From: CBDCYH01 sp965224105
GTDB taxonomy: Bacteria; Bacteroidota; Rhodothermia; Rhodothermales; JABDKH01
DNA length: 64,000 bases
NCBI GenBank assembly: GCA_965224105.1
Contig: CBDCYH010000001.1
Span: 868,001-932,000, forward strand
Reading direction: 5' to 3'
Shown: positions 18,257 through 25,503 of the stretch, piece after piece
How positions within the stretch are numbered: position 1 is the stretch's first letter
Layout: each line of letters starts with the position of its first letter
The notes under the pieces: model-generated
What the model was told of the DNA's origin: nothing
Database searches by the model: none
What the model saw: the letters and a program-made list of their open reading frames with translations, nothing else
Program-made: the position numbers and the translations under genes

Positions 18257-19303
18257 CTATTTGACAAACATGGCATCGCCGAAGGAGAACAGGCGATAAC
18301 CTTCTTTGATTGCAACCTCGTACGCTTCCCTCACAAACTCGTACCCTCCAAATGCAGACACAAGCATTAGCAGTGTGCTCTTGGGCATATGAAAATTGGT
18401 AAGCAATCTTTCTACAATCCGAAAATCGTACTGCGGATAAATGAACTTGTCCGTCCAACCTGTACTTGCCTTTAGTTTATGTGCAGCCGAAAGACTCGAC
18501 TCAACCGCTCGAACAACCGTTGTGCCCACTGCGGTTACGTGATGATCTTTCGACGAAAGGGCCATGTTGACAGCCTCCGAAGTTTCGAGTGGGATGTGGT
18601 AGTATTCTGAATCCATCCTGTGCTTCGTGAGATCTTCCACCTCCACCGAGCGAAACGTGCCTAGCCCAATATGCAACGTTACTGTTTTGATGATCACGCC
18701 TTGCTCCCTGAGCTGAGTAATCATGGCTGGCGTAAAATGGAGACCCGCCGTTGGCGCCGCAACAGCTCCCCGGTTGTCAGCGAAGATGGTCTGGTACCTG
18801 TATTTGTCCTCTGGCTCTACCGAACGCTTGATATACGGCGGGATTGGGGTAAGCCCAATCTCGTCTATCTTTTCATATAGCTCGTCGTTCGACCCGTCGA
18901 AGACAAACCGGATCGTGCGACCTCGAGAGGTTGTGTTGTCAATCACCTCGGCCACTAACCCATTTTCAAAGTAGAGCTTATTCCCGATTCTGATTTTGCG
19001 GGCAGGGTCCACTATAACATCCCACAGCCGGCTCTCTGGATTGAGCTCTCTAAGCAGGAATACTTCGATCTTGGCTCCCGTCTTTTCCTTGTTGCCGAAG
19101 AGACGAGCTGGAAACACCTTCGTGTCATTCACAACCAGTACATCGCCTTCTTTGAAGTACTCGACAATATCCGAGAACTGCCGATGCTCAATCGATTGAG
19201 ATTCGCGGTCGAGCACCATCAAGCGGGAGCTACCTCGGGGTTCTGCCGGATACTTGGCAACTGCCTTTGCGGGATACTCGTATGAAAAGTGTGAAAGCTT
19301 CAT
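18257..19303 (-). CDS. queA: S-adenosylmethionine:tRNA ribosyltransferase-isomerase
   Basis: 348 residues, normal length. It begins LSHFSYEYPAKAVAKYPAEPRGSSRLMVLDR, with the family motifs GDVLVVNDTKVFPARLFG (about 52-69), APTAGLHFTP (182-191) and HIGLGTFRSV (214-223), and ends FGDAMFV. It transfers the ribosyl of AdoMet to 7-aminomethyl-7-deazaguanine in tRNA to give epoxyqueuosine. It is first in a four-gene operon with ispD, ispF and dedA. A weak promoter candidate (TTGTTC-17-TATCTT) lies about 90 bases upstream. Confidence 0.97.
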   Translation of the reverse strand: MKLSHFSYEYPAKAVAKYPAEPRGSSRLMVLDRESQSIEHRQFSDIVEYFKEGDVLVVNDTKVFPARLFGNKEKTGAKIEVFLLRELNPESRLWDVIVDPARKIRIGNKLYFENGLVAEVIDNTTSRGRTIRFVFDGSNDELYEKIDEIGLTPIPPYIKRSVEPEDKYRYQTIFADNRGAVAAPTAGLHFTPAMITQLREQGVIIKTVTLHIGLGTFRSVEVEDLTKHRMDSEYYHIPLETSEAVNMALSSKDHHVTAVGTTVVRAVESSLSAAHKLKASTGWTDKFIYPQYDFRIVERLLTNFHMPKSTLLMLVSAFGGYEFVREAYEVAIKEGYRLFSFGDAMFVK

Positions 19304-19448
19304 AAGGGGAGGATTCGTTCAGAAGGGCCAACGCCGCCCTCACATAAATTGCGTGACTGGACCGCGTCGTGCTTTTTGCAGCCGGGAAAGATAGGCCAAA
19401 TCACGCCCTGGAACAACCTCAGCTGTCGAAAGGGCTGCTCGCCAGGGA

Positions 19449-21074
19449 CTAGCGTATGATCTGAAAAACGTAACCCTCAATGGAATTGGTGCCCCGAACC
19501 AGGTACGTGCCCGCGGGGACCCTGTCCACTTCCACAGCAATTTCGTGAGATCCAGGGGCCAGGTTCGAAACGTCCTCCTGCAGCACGACTCGACCCAACA
19601 GGTCCAGTATTTCCAGCTTAAGGTATCCTGGCTCCTGTACCTCAACCGGTACCACGAGGCGGCTCGATGTCGGATTCGGATATGGCTCACCGAGCGAATG
19701 AGTAAAACGATCGACCGTCTCGTTTGCGACAAATCCGGCTTCCAAGACCTCACCTGTTTCGAGATCCACAAATACATCCAGGCGGGCGAAAGGGAAATTT
19801 TCCGGAGAAAGGAATGAGATTTTCCAAAAAAGCTCACCCAATGCCGGACGAAAATCCAGGTCAAGATCTCCCCCTTCCATTTGGATTCGAACGTCCACAG
19901 TGTCCGGGTAATCATCTATGAAGTCCGAACCACCATTGGCCACAGCGGTGGCCATCGCAGTGCCAGAGTCAATATAGTTGGGTGTTATCGACAACTGCGA
20001 TGCGATGGTTCCAGTTACTGGAAGTTCAGTGCCTGAAACGGTAAGCGGGTCTACGGTAACTGATGTGACCTTATCCAGGGTTGGTGAATAAAATCGGTAT
20101 CTCCAATTAAAAGCTGATCCATCCTCAAACACGCGACCCAGGGACGGTCCGAACTGCCCGAAGATTTCCATCAACAGGTTATCGGAGGCCGCTGCTGTCG
20201 CGTTGGTTTCGGCGAGCTGGGTGTAAGCGGCTGCCGTATTCGTTTCGAACGAATAAAGAGAAAGTGCGATCGAGGACAAATTTCCAGATGCTGGGATGGG
20301 ATCAGGAGTGAAGTCGCCGTCAGGATCATAATAGCCGTATGACCCAATAACGCTTCCAGTATTATCGGCAAAGTTCAGGGCGAGAGGATAGAATCCACCA
20401 TCGCGCACATTGTCAAAGGTGAAATTGCCAGAAGCGTCTGCAACTGTCGCCGACTTCACGGTCCAGAAATCAGATTCAACAAAATACTCTTCGAGCAAAA
20501 CCACAACGGTGAACCCGAGGTCCATACTCGCTTGGGTGGAACCAAATGTTGGAGCAACGCCATCAGCCGCCATGGCGACAAGATTTCGTTTAAGTAGTGG
20601 TTCCAGTTTGGCACGTTCCGGAATAAGCTTGTTCGTCTTGCGACTGCCGAAAGTAGCAGCGCCGTCGATGGTTCGACTTCCGGATGATGATGCCGTCGTA
20701 TAGTTAAGTGCGATCGGGACGCCCATCCGGTTCCCACTTTCGGATTCAACGCCAAAGGCGAAGAATGACATGTCGACATTCGCATCGTGCGTCATCTCAA
20801 AGAAGACGATCGTCAGTTCGTTGTTGTTGTCAAATGCGTGGCCCAGCATTCCCACACTTGCCATACTCTTTGGTGACCAAAAGAACTTGGACAGGAAGTC
20901 GGTACCAAAGGGAGGGGTTGGTTGCGACAATTCAAACTCAACCCTGTACTCGCTCGCAACGTTCGTCTGATCCTCGGTCGGATCTGTCGAGACTACGCTA
21001 ACATCTTGAGCCCTGGAAGGGTGCGCGGCAACGAACATCGCCACTGCAAGCACCATGATTTTGATTTGTTTCAT
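19449..21074 (-). CDS. Exported protein with Ig-like N-terminus and C-terminal sorting domain
   Basis: 541 residues from the ATG giving MKQIKIMVLAVAMFVAAHPSRAQ, a good signal peptide (the open frame runs 11 codons further upstream). The mature N-terminus VVSTDPTEDQTNVASEYRVEFELSQPT resembles a bacterial Ig-like (SbsA type) domain; the centre has a DPDGDFTPDP Ca-loop-like segment and a carboxypeptidase-regulatory-like stretch (GNFTFDNVRDGGFYPLAL). The last 80 residues (LGEPYPNPTSSRLVVPVEV...LEILDLLGRVV...VPAGTYLVRG) form a type IX secretion / Por-type C-terminal sorting domain. The function of the central part is unknown. Only 24 bases separate its ATG from the terminator of the upstream cassette, so it either depends on read-through or has a promoter inside that cassette's 3' region. 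Confidence 0.75.
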   Translation of the reverse strand: MKQIKIMVLAVAMFVAAHPSRAQDVSVVSTDPTEDQTNVASEYRVEFELSQPTPPFGTDFLSKFFWSPKSMASVGMLGHAFDNNNELTIVFFEMTHDANVDMSFFAFGVESESGNRMGVPIALNYTTASSSGSRTIDGAATFGSRKTNKLIPERAKLEPLLKRNLVAMAADGVAPTFGSTQASMDLGFTVVVLLEEYFVESDFWTVKSATVADASGNFTFDNVRDGGFYPLALNFADNTGSVIGSYGYYDPDGDFTPDPIPASGNLSSIALSLYSFETNTAAAYTQLAETNATAAASDNLLMEIFGQFGPSLGRVFEDGSAFNWRYRFYSPTLDKVTSVTVDPLTVSGTELPVTGTIASQLSITPNYIDSGTAMATAVANGGSDFIDDYPDTVDVRIQMEGGDLDLDFRPALGELFWKISFLSPENFPFARLDVFVDLETGEVLEAGFVANETVDRFTHSLGEPYPNPTSSRLVVPVEVQEPGYLKLEILDLLGRVVLQEDVSNLAPGSHEIAVEVDRVPAGTYLVRGTNSIEGYVFQIIR

Positions 21075-21093
21075 TGCTGCGTTTAGTGCATAC

Positions 21094-21127
21094 AAAAAGA
21101 CCAGCACTGCGAGGGGCAGTGCTGGTC
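21094..21127 (-). terminator. Terminator of cassette 2 (secreted protein + small peptide)
   Basis: Minus strand: a perfect 12-bp stem GACCAGCACTGC/GCAGTGCTGGTC with a 5-base loop, then TTTTT. It lies 26 bases after the small-peptide stop codon. A 6-bp hairpin (GAACAA/TTGTTC, 21138-21153) lies between the stop codon and the terminator. Confidence 0.9.
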
Positions 21128-21153
21128 ATAAAGGCTTGAACAAGCTATTGTTC

Positions 21154-21249
21154 CTACCACATATTCAGTGAACCAGCGGTCACTATTGGTAGCTGTTTAT
21201 GCTCTTCAATTTGCGGAGCTACAAACGGCTTTTTGACTTGCTTTTTCAT
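21154..21249 (-). CDS. 31-residue conserved peptide, lasso-leader-like (copy 2)
   Basis: A 31-residue open frame starting MKKQVKKPFVAPQIEEHKQL and ending TAGSLNMW, then TAG. No family is recognised with certainty. It has no signal peptide or membrane span: a Lys-rich start, an acidic/His centre and an aromatic C-terminus. It is 27/31 identical to the peptide at 22671-22769, while 12 of the shared codons differ silently, which is strong evidence of selected coding. Counting back from the Thr-Ala-Gly step, F, P, I and T fall at -17, -14, -12 and -2, exactly the spacing of the lasso-peptide leader motif YxxPxL...T; the would-be core is GSLNMW. It starts 27 bases after a secreted-protein gene and is followed by a terminator. 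No lasso maturation genes are present in the window. A role as a RiPP precursor is inference; an accessory or signalling peptide is equally possible. Confidence 0.8.
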   Translation of the reverse strand: MKKQVKKPFVAPQIEEHKQLPIVTAGSLNMW

Positions 21250-21276
21250 TGTTGTCTCTATTAAGTGTGTTTATAG

Positions 21277-22380
21277 CTATTTCAGCAGCAGTAGCTGCTT
21301 TGTGTGTGTAAAGTCCCCTGCCTCGAGGCGGTAGAGATACACTCCACTTGGCACAACCGCACCGAGTTCATTTCGACCGTCCCATGATACCGTGTGCGCA
21401 CCGGCCTGTAGCGTACCCGTTGCCAGTGTTTTAACCAGCTGTCCAGTCACGTTGTATACGCTAAGTACGACGTCTGCAGACTGCGAAAGCTCGAAACCGA
21501 TCGAAGTTGTTGGATTGAACGGATTCGGATAGTTCTGTCCGAGGACAGCTGCTTCGACAACCTCCCCTCCCTCGTGCATATTAAGCTGGGGATCAACGAC
21601 GACCGTCCTATCGCAGAGGTCGACAAGGTGTGCAAAGAAGAACGATGACCGTTGCTCTGGGGCCTCAAGTGTGACTGTAACGGAGAGTGGTGCTGTGACG
21701 CCTTGCATGAGTGTCCATACACCATCCACCAACTCAAACTGGTCAATGCCAACCGCCGAGATGACCGCGTTGTCCGCATCGGTGAGGTAGATTTCTTTAA
21801 TTCCCGTTTCTGATGTAACCGTAAACTGGGCAGAGCCATTTCCAACGTTGAAGAATTCACCGTCCCATGCTGGCGGTTCTGCTAGTTCGCAAACATCGAT
21901 GTCACAACCCGGGCCGTTAATTGTGGCGTGCCCGACTGTTTGAGTTTTGGCGGCCACTGGCGTTGGTTGTATTGGATACAGTTTTGACAGCGTGAACGAA
22001 AACTCATACACATCATTGTTCTCGTCTCCATCGCCGTCGTAGTCTTCTCCCGTATTCCACTTAATTCCTGAGACTCCCGTTGTTGGATCGAGGCCAAAGT
22101 CTACTTCACCTATCTGGCCGTTGTTGTCGCCTTCCTTCGGCGTCCAATCAACAATTTCGTCGGTATCAATACAGAGACCTAGCGTCCAGTGGCTAAGGTC
22201 CTTGCCAGCAATTTCGGAAACGCGATAGGTCCATGTATAGCCCGCATCGGATGTACCTAGAAATTCAATTTTGTATTGATCTCCACCGCTTGTGGTGATC
22301 GTCGTCATATCCTGTGCAGCAACCTGATTGGCACCAGCAATCGCAACGATGGCGAGCAGGAGTAGTATCGTCTTGTGCAT
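21277..22380 (-). CDS. Secreted protein with FlgD-Ig-type sorting domain, paralogue 2
   Basis: 367 residues from ATG with AAGGA seven bases upstream; the signal peptide MHKTILLLLAIVAIAGANQVAAQ is clear. It is a close paralogue (about 60% by eye over the whole length) of the protein at 22798-23913. Shared features: GGDQYKIEFLGTSDAGYTW near the mature N-terminus, DLSHWTLGLC, GLDPTTGVSGIKWNTG, an Asp-rich Ca-loop-like DYDGDGDENND, a paired-Cys element GPGCDIDVCE, and LEAPEQRSSFFFAHLVDLCDR. The last 85 residues (GQNYPNPFNPTTSIGFEL...PSGVYLYRLEAGDFTHTKQLLLL) are the FlgD-Ig/T9SS-type C-terminal domain. Likely exported to the surface or medium. The function of the N-terminal domain is not recognised. 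It is followed at 27 bases by the 31-residue peptide gene and a terminator. Confidence 0.82.
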   Translation of the reverse strand: MHKTILLLLAIVAIAGANQVAAQDMTTITTSGGDQYKIEFLGTSDAGYTWTYRVSEIAGKDLSHWTLGLCIDTDEIVDWTPKEGDNNGQIGEVDFGLDPTTGVSGIKWNTGEDYDGDGDENNDVYEFSFTLSKLYPIQPTPVAAKTQTVGHATINGPGCDIDVCELAEPPAWDGEFFNVGNGSAQFTVTSETGIKEIYLTDADNAVISAVGIDQFELVDGVWTLMQGVTAPLSVTVTLEAPEQRSSFFFAHLVDLCDRTVVVDPQLNMHEGGEVVEAAVLGQNYPNPFNPTTSIGFELSQSADVVLSVYNVTGQLVKTLATGTLQAGAHTVSWDGRNELGAVVPSGVYLYRLEAGDFTHTKQLLLLK

Positions 22381-22450
22381 AATGTCCTTATTTGAGATGG
22401 TCAAAATGAGAATCGCGCCAGGTACTAGCCGCAACTACAGTGGAGGCTTT

Positions 22451-22480
22451 GATTGATGAGACGGCTGCGTTTCATCAATC
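22451..22480. repeat. 9-bp perfect inverted repeat upstream of paralogue 2
   Basis: GATTGATGA (22451-22459) and TCATCAATC (22472-22480) are perfect inverted copies around a 12-base spacer, 71 bases upstream of the paralogue-2 start codon. With no T-run on either side it is not a terminator. It could be a regulator-binding palindrome or an mRNA leader hairpin. Confidence 0.55.
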
Positions 22481-22610
22481 GTGGCCTAGAAATGCATAAC
22501 TCAGACTAGCTGTGTCGGAGCGACAGGCATAACCTTAACTCCCTGAGACGCATTTGCAGGCGGTGATGCACGAATCATTCCATAGGCTTGCCTTCTCAAA
22601 ACTTGGCCAC

Positions 22611-22643
22611 AAAAAAAGGCCGACGCTGCAAGCAGCGCCGGCC
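22611..22643 (-). terminator. Terminator of cassette 1 (secreted protein + small peptide)
   Basis: Minus strand: GGCCGGCGCTGC pairs with GCAGCGTCGGCC-type arm (22618-22643, one wobble) around a tight loop, then seven T residues. It lies 27 bases after the 32-residue peptide stop codon, mirroring cassette 2. A 5-bp mini-hairpin (GCACA/TGTGC) sits between stop codon and terminator, also as in cassette 2. Confidence 0.9.
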
Positions 22644-22670
22644 TTTTCGCACAATTGATGTGCTTCTAAC

Positions 22671-22769
22671 CTAGTTCCACATGTTAAGGGAACCTGCCGT
22701 TACCACCGGCAATTGTTTGTGCTCGTCAATTTTCGGAGCGACAAAAGGCTTTTTAGTTTGCTTTTTCAT
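22671..22769 (-). CDS. 32-residue conserved peptide, lasso-leader-like (copy 1)
   Basis: A 32-residue open frame starting MKKQTKKPFVAPKIDEHKQL and ending TAGSLNMWN, then TAG. Compared with copy 2 the only changes are T5V, K13Q, D15E, V22I and one extra C-terminal Asn; the DNA differs at many third positions. The spacing F-17, P-14, I-12, T-2 relative to a Thr-Ala/Gly junction matches the leader motif of lasso peptides, with position -8 Lys instead of Gly and a 7-residue tail too short, and without the ring acidic residue, for a lasso fold. It begins 28 bases after the secreted paralogue-1 gene and ends 27 bases before a terminator, so it is the last gene of a two-gene transcript. No Shine-Dalgarno better than GAG is seen. 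The function is unknown. Confidence 0.8.
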   Translation of the reverse strand: MKKQTKKPFVAPKIDEHKQLPVVTAGSLNMWN

Positions 22770-22797
22770 TTTCTACTCGTGTTGAAAATTGATGAGT

Positions 22798-23913
22798 CTA
22801 CTTGAGAAGTAGAAGTTGTCTTGTCTGTGAGAAATCACCTGCCTCGAGTTTGTAGAGATAAACTCCGCTAGGTGCGAAGGCACCCGCCTCGTCACGGCCA
22901 TTCCACGTTACGGTGTGGGCTCCTGCCTCGAACTGACCAACGGCCAGAGTTCGTACCAGGCGACCGACCACATCGTAAACCTTCAGGCTCACAACAGCTG
23001 ATTCTGTCAACTCAAATCCGATGTTTGTTTCGGGGTTGAACGGGTTAGGATAGTTCTGGCTCAGTGCGGCGACCTCTACCACTTCACTGGCTTCATGCAG
23101 ATCGAGGTTCGGGTCAACAACTACTGTCCTTTCGCAACAGTCAACGATGTTCGCAAAGAAGAATGATGACCGTTCTTCTGGAGCGTTCAACTTAACGGTT
23201 ACTTCGTTCGGAGCAGTTTCGCCATCGTTCAATGTCCACGTACCGTCAGTATTGGTAAATACTGCTGGCTGGACGTCTGCGATCTCAGCGTTGTCTGCCT
23301 CGGTGAGGTAGATTTGCTTGACGCCTGATTCAGAGGTCACTGTAAAGTAGGCCATACCGCCGCCGACGTTTGAGAACTCACCATCCCACATTGGAGGATC
23401 GGCTGTCTGGCAAACATCTACGTCGCAGCTTGGCCCGTCAATCGTTGCGGATCCAATTCCATCTGCGCCGCCTGTTTTCATTGCCACGTCTGTCGTGCCA
23501 ACCGGATAAACTGCATCAAGAGTGAAGGAGAAAACCTGCATGTCGCCTGCATTCTCGCCGTCACCGTCGAAGTCTCCTCCGGTGTTCCACTTGATGCCCG
23601 TTACGCCAGTCGTTGGATCCAGTCCAATTTCGACCGCGCCTATACCGCCACCGTTGTCACCCTCAATTGGAGACCATTCGACAACTGCTCCAGCATCGAC
23701 ACATAGACCGAGAGTCCAGTGGCTGAGGTCTTGACCGCTGATTTCAGTCACTTTATATGACCATGTCAAGCCACCGTTTGAAGTGCCAAGAAATTCGATG
23801 TTGTACTGGTCTCCTCCGGGAGTTGTAATCAAGGTTTCGGTCTGGCCGAAAGAGGCCTGGACCATAAACAGTGATAGCACGGAGCACAACAGTAGCTGTA
23901 CCGCTTTTTTCAT
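22798..23913 (-). CDS. Secreted protein with FlgD-Ig-type sorting domain, paralogue 1
   Basis: 371 residues with signal peptide MKKAVQLLLCSVLSLFMVQASFGQ. The architecture is that of the 21277-22380 protein: an N-terminal domain of about 250 residues with GGDQYNIEFLGTSNGGLTW, DLSHWTLGLC, GLDPTTGVTGIKWNTG, the Asp-rich loop DFDGDGENAGD and the paired-Cys GPSCDVDVCQ, then LNAPEERSSFFFANIVDCCERT and a C-terminal sorting/FlgD-Ig domain (SQNYPNPFNPETNIGFEL...PSGVYLYKLEAGDFSQTRQLLLL). The two proteins with their peptides and terminators form a tandem duplication. The DxDxDG loop suggests calcium binding (inference). The 270 bases upstream (23914-24183) contain no gene and should hold the promoter; I see no confident one. 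Confidence 0.82.
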   Translation of the reverse strand: MKKAVQLLLCSVLSLFMVQASFGQTETLITTPGGDQYNIEFLGTSNGGLTWSYKVTEISGQDLSHWTLGLCVDAGAVVEWSPIEGDNGGGIGAVEIGLDPTTGVTGIKWNTGGDFDGDGENAGDMQVFSFTLDAVYPVGTTDVAMKTGGADGIGSATIDGPSCDVDVCQTADPPMWDGEFSNVGGGMAYFTVTSESGVKQIYLTEADNAEIADVQPAVFTNTDGTWTLNDGETAPNEVTVKLNAPEERSSFFFANIVDCCERTVVVDPNLDLHEASEVVEVAALSQNYPNPFNPETNIGFELTESAVVSLKVYDVVGRLVRTLAVGQFEAGAHTVTWNGRDEAGAFAPSGVYLYKLEAGDFSQTRQLLLLK

Positions 23914-24183
23914 GATATTGATTGTTAGAATTGTTTGGTTTCGAACAGCATCCTCATGATAAGGAGGCCATTCAACTATAAAATTACCAGACCATTAAGC
24001 TTGGGAGAACCCCCCAAAATGGCCGTTTTGATCGATCTGCTCTGGGAATGCGTTAGGAAAGTACATCTATCTAACGAAAACCGCAATGAAATTCGGACAC
24101 CTATTCAAGAGATTTCTTGTATGAATAGCCAGATTCTGCGACGTTCAACAAAAGTACTTTTCGTCCACCTTAAAACGCTTCAG

Positions 24184-24636
24184 TCACCCGCCATTTTGCT
24201 TAACCGGTTTCTTTGGAAAAAGTAACTTCCTAACAGCAATTTCACGCACGCCAAACCCCGCTTCAAACGGCCGGAAATAGAGTCCATCGGACTCTCCGGT
24301 GCGAATCTCTCGCGGCCCTAAGACCCCCCGGACCGGGTACGTCCGATCATCTTGTCCGTCCGCACGGAAAATCAGCTCGAAAGAGAACTCGCTGGAATCT
24401 TCCAGCGAGTTCCCGAGCTTGATAACCACCCCATCCCCCGAATCAAGTGCATAAAGGATGTACGAGATTGTCAGCCCGTCTTTAACAGCAATTGGCTTCC
24501 AGGCCCATTCGCCCGGGCTCCCCTGCGCCACAACGATTCCGCTCGATATGACCAGAAGTATCAAGCCAAAGAAAGGCTTAGCCACAAATAACAAGTGTCG
24601 ACTCAAACCCGGCACAAAAGAAAAGGGACTCCGCAT
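24184..24636 (-). CDS. Exported protein of unknown function
   Basis: 150 residues. It has a hydrophobic N-terminal segment (AKPFFGLILLVISSGIVVAQG) that fits a signal peptide cut near VVAQ-G, then about 110 residues of beta-rich sequence with DGLTISYILYALDSGDGVVIKLGN, EFSFELIFRADGQDDRTYPVRG and a basic C-terminus (VRKLLFPKKPVKQNGG). No family is recognised. The start is uncertain: the ATG at 24636 has AGGGA at a good distance, but both the ATG and its ribosome site lie inside the terminator hairpin of the preceding gene. A GTG at 24585 would give a 133-residue protein with a more compact signal peptide. It may be translated only when the preceding gene is read through. Confidence 0.6.
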   Translation of the reverse strand: MRSPFSFVPGLSRHLLFVAKPFFGLILLVISSGIVVAQGSPGEWAWKPIAVKDGLTISYILYALDSGDGVVIKLGNSLEDSSEFSFELIFRADGQDDRTYPVRGVLGPREIRTGESDGLYFRPFEAGFGVREIAVRKLLFPKKPVKQNGG

Positions 24637-24651
24637 TCATAACGGAGTCCC
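24620..24651 (-). terminator. Terminator after the dockerin-like gene, overlapping the next start codon
   Basis: A 9-bp perfect stem GGGACTCCG/CGGAGTCCC (24625-24633 and 24643-24651) extended by A-T pairs, 9-base loop, followed on the minus strand by TTTTCTTTTG. The loop contains the ATG at 24636 of the next gene and the 5' arm contains that gene's AGGGA ribosome site. Confidence 0.75.
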
Positions 24652-24677
24652 TTTTGTAAAGATTCGGGTCGACTGGG

Positions 24678-25481
24678 TCAGTCGATTGAAGTCGCAGCGG
24701 CCAACTTTTCGTTCGGCAGGTACTCGTTAAAGTCCAACGCAGTCACAAACCCGTCAAGATTATAATCTGCGAATCTGTATCCAGTCTGAGCTGCCTTCTC
24801 GTCTGGTAAATAGACATTGAAATCGAGCGCTGTGACGAACGAGTCGATATTGCCATTGGCGGCGTACATCCCATATACACCTGCCTCCAGAAGCTTCATG
24901 GGATTCGTTCCGAAAGCCTGAGTACTGGCAGACGAAAAGTCGTATTGCGTCATCGCACCAGTAGAAAGGGTTACAACACCAGCTGTCATCACAGGCAGGT
25001 GATTCCGGTGTCGTACTACTATGTAATAATCTCCGGCAGGAACCCCCGAAAAGGCTACTTGCGAACTCAGATCCGAGGCTTCGACAACCACTCCATCAAT
25101 CCCAACAACTGCAGCTTTCTGCGCAACTCGAGTACTTGGATCCGTACCGGTCCGCAATTCAACAAGCACCCAATCGGTCCCCTGCCCTGTCGGCCAGGAC
25201 GCACCAACAGACTCCGTTCCAGCGTCATACTCAAGCACAGTACCGTCGTACTCGGATCCACTAAAAGGCTGACCCGTCGGCGCTATAGAACCATCCGTGA
25301 GCGTCGAGCTCATCATATTTGATGTTGTGTTGTAAGCCCCTTCCAGCCAGACCTTAACGTTGACGTTCAGTATGACCTTACCCGTCTCTACTTCATTCCT
25401 GTCGTCTGTGGACGCTAGTGCAAGCCCTGAGAACCCAAACACAAGAGCTACAAAGACAACAACAGCTTTCTTACAAATCAT
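24678..25481 (-). CDS. Exported protein with C-terminal dockerin-like EF-hand pair
   Basis: 267 residues, signal peptide MICKKAVVVFVALVFGFSGLALA, and GAGGA eight bases before the ATG. The centre contains a beta-sandwich-like stretch (VAFSGVPAGDYYIVVRHRNHLPVMT, about 146-170) common in Bacteroidota surface proteins. The C-terminus has two copies of a calcium loop: NGNIDSFVTALDFNVYLPDE and YNLDGFVTALDFNEYLPNE. The second keeps the D-x-N-x-D-G-x6-D pattern (ADYNLDGFVTALD) of dockerin type F-hands; the first has N, N, D, D at the same positions. Each is followed by a hydrophobic helix, as in dockerins. The gene sits 22 bases downstream of a cohesin-like gene, so it could be the partner anchored by that protein; this is inference. 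Confidence 0.72.
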   Translation of the reverse strand: MICKKAVVVFVALVFGFSGLALASTDDRNEVETGKVILNVNVKVWLEGAYNTTSNMMSSTLTDGSIAPTGQPFSGSEYDGTVLEYDAGTESVGASWPTGQGTDWVLVELRTGTDPSTRVAQKAAVVGIDGVVVEASDLSSQVAFSGVPAGDYYIVVRHRNHLPVMTAGVVTLSTGAMTQYDFSSASTQAFGTNPMKLLEAGVYGMYAANGNIDSFVTALDFNVYLPDEKAAQTGYRFADYNLDGFVTALDFNEYLPNEKLAAATSID

Positions 25482-25503
25482 GTCTATCCTCGTTTTATCT
25501 GTG

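Noticed and set aside
21154..22769. A full lasso-peptide biosynthetic cluster
   Set aside because: No RRE protein, leader peptidase, cyclase or ABC exporter gene is present anywhere in the window, and the core would be too short. Only the leader-like motif is claimed.
23914..24183. A gene in the 270-base gap upstream of secreted paralogue 1
   Set aside because: There are plus-strand frames of up to 96 codons but they lack ribosome sites and recognisable protein features; I see only an AT-rich upstream region.
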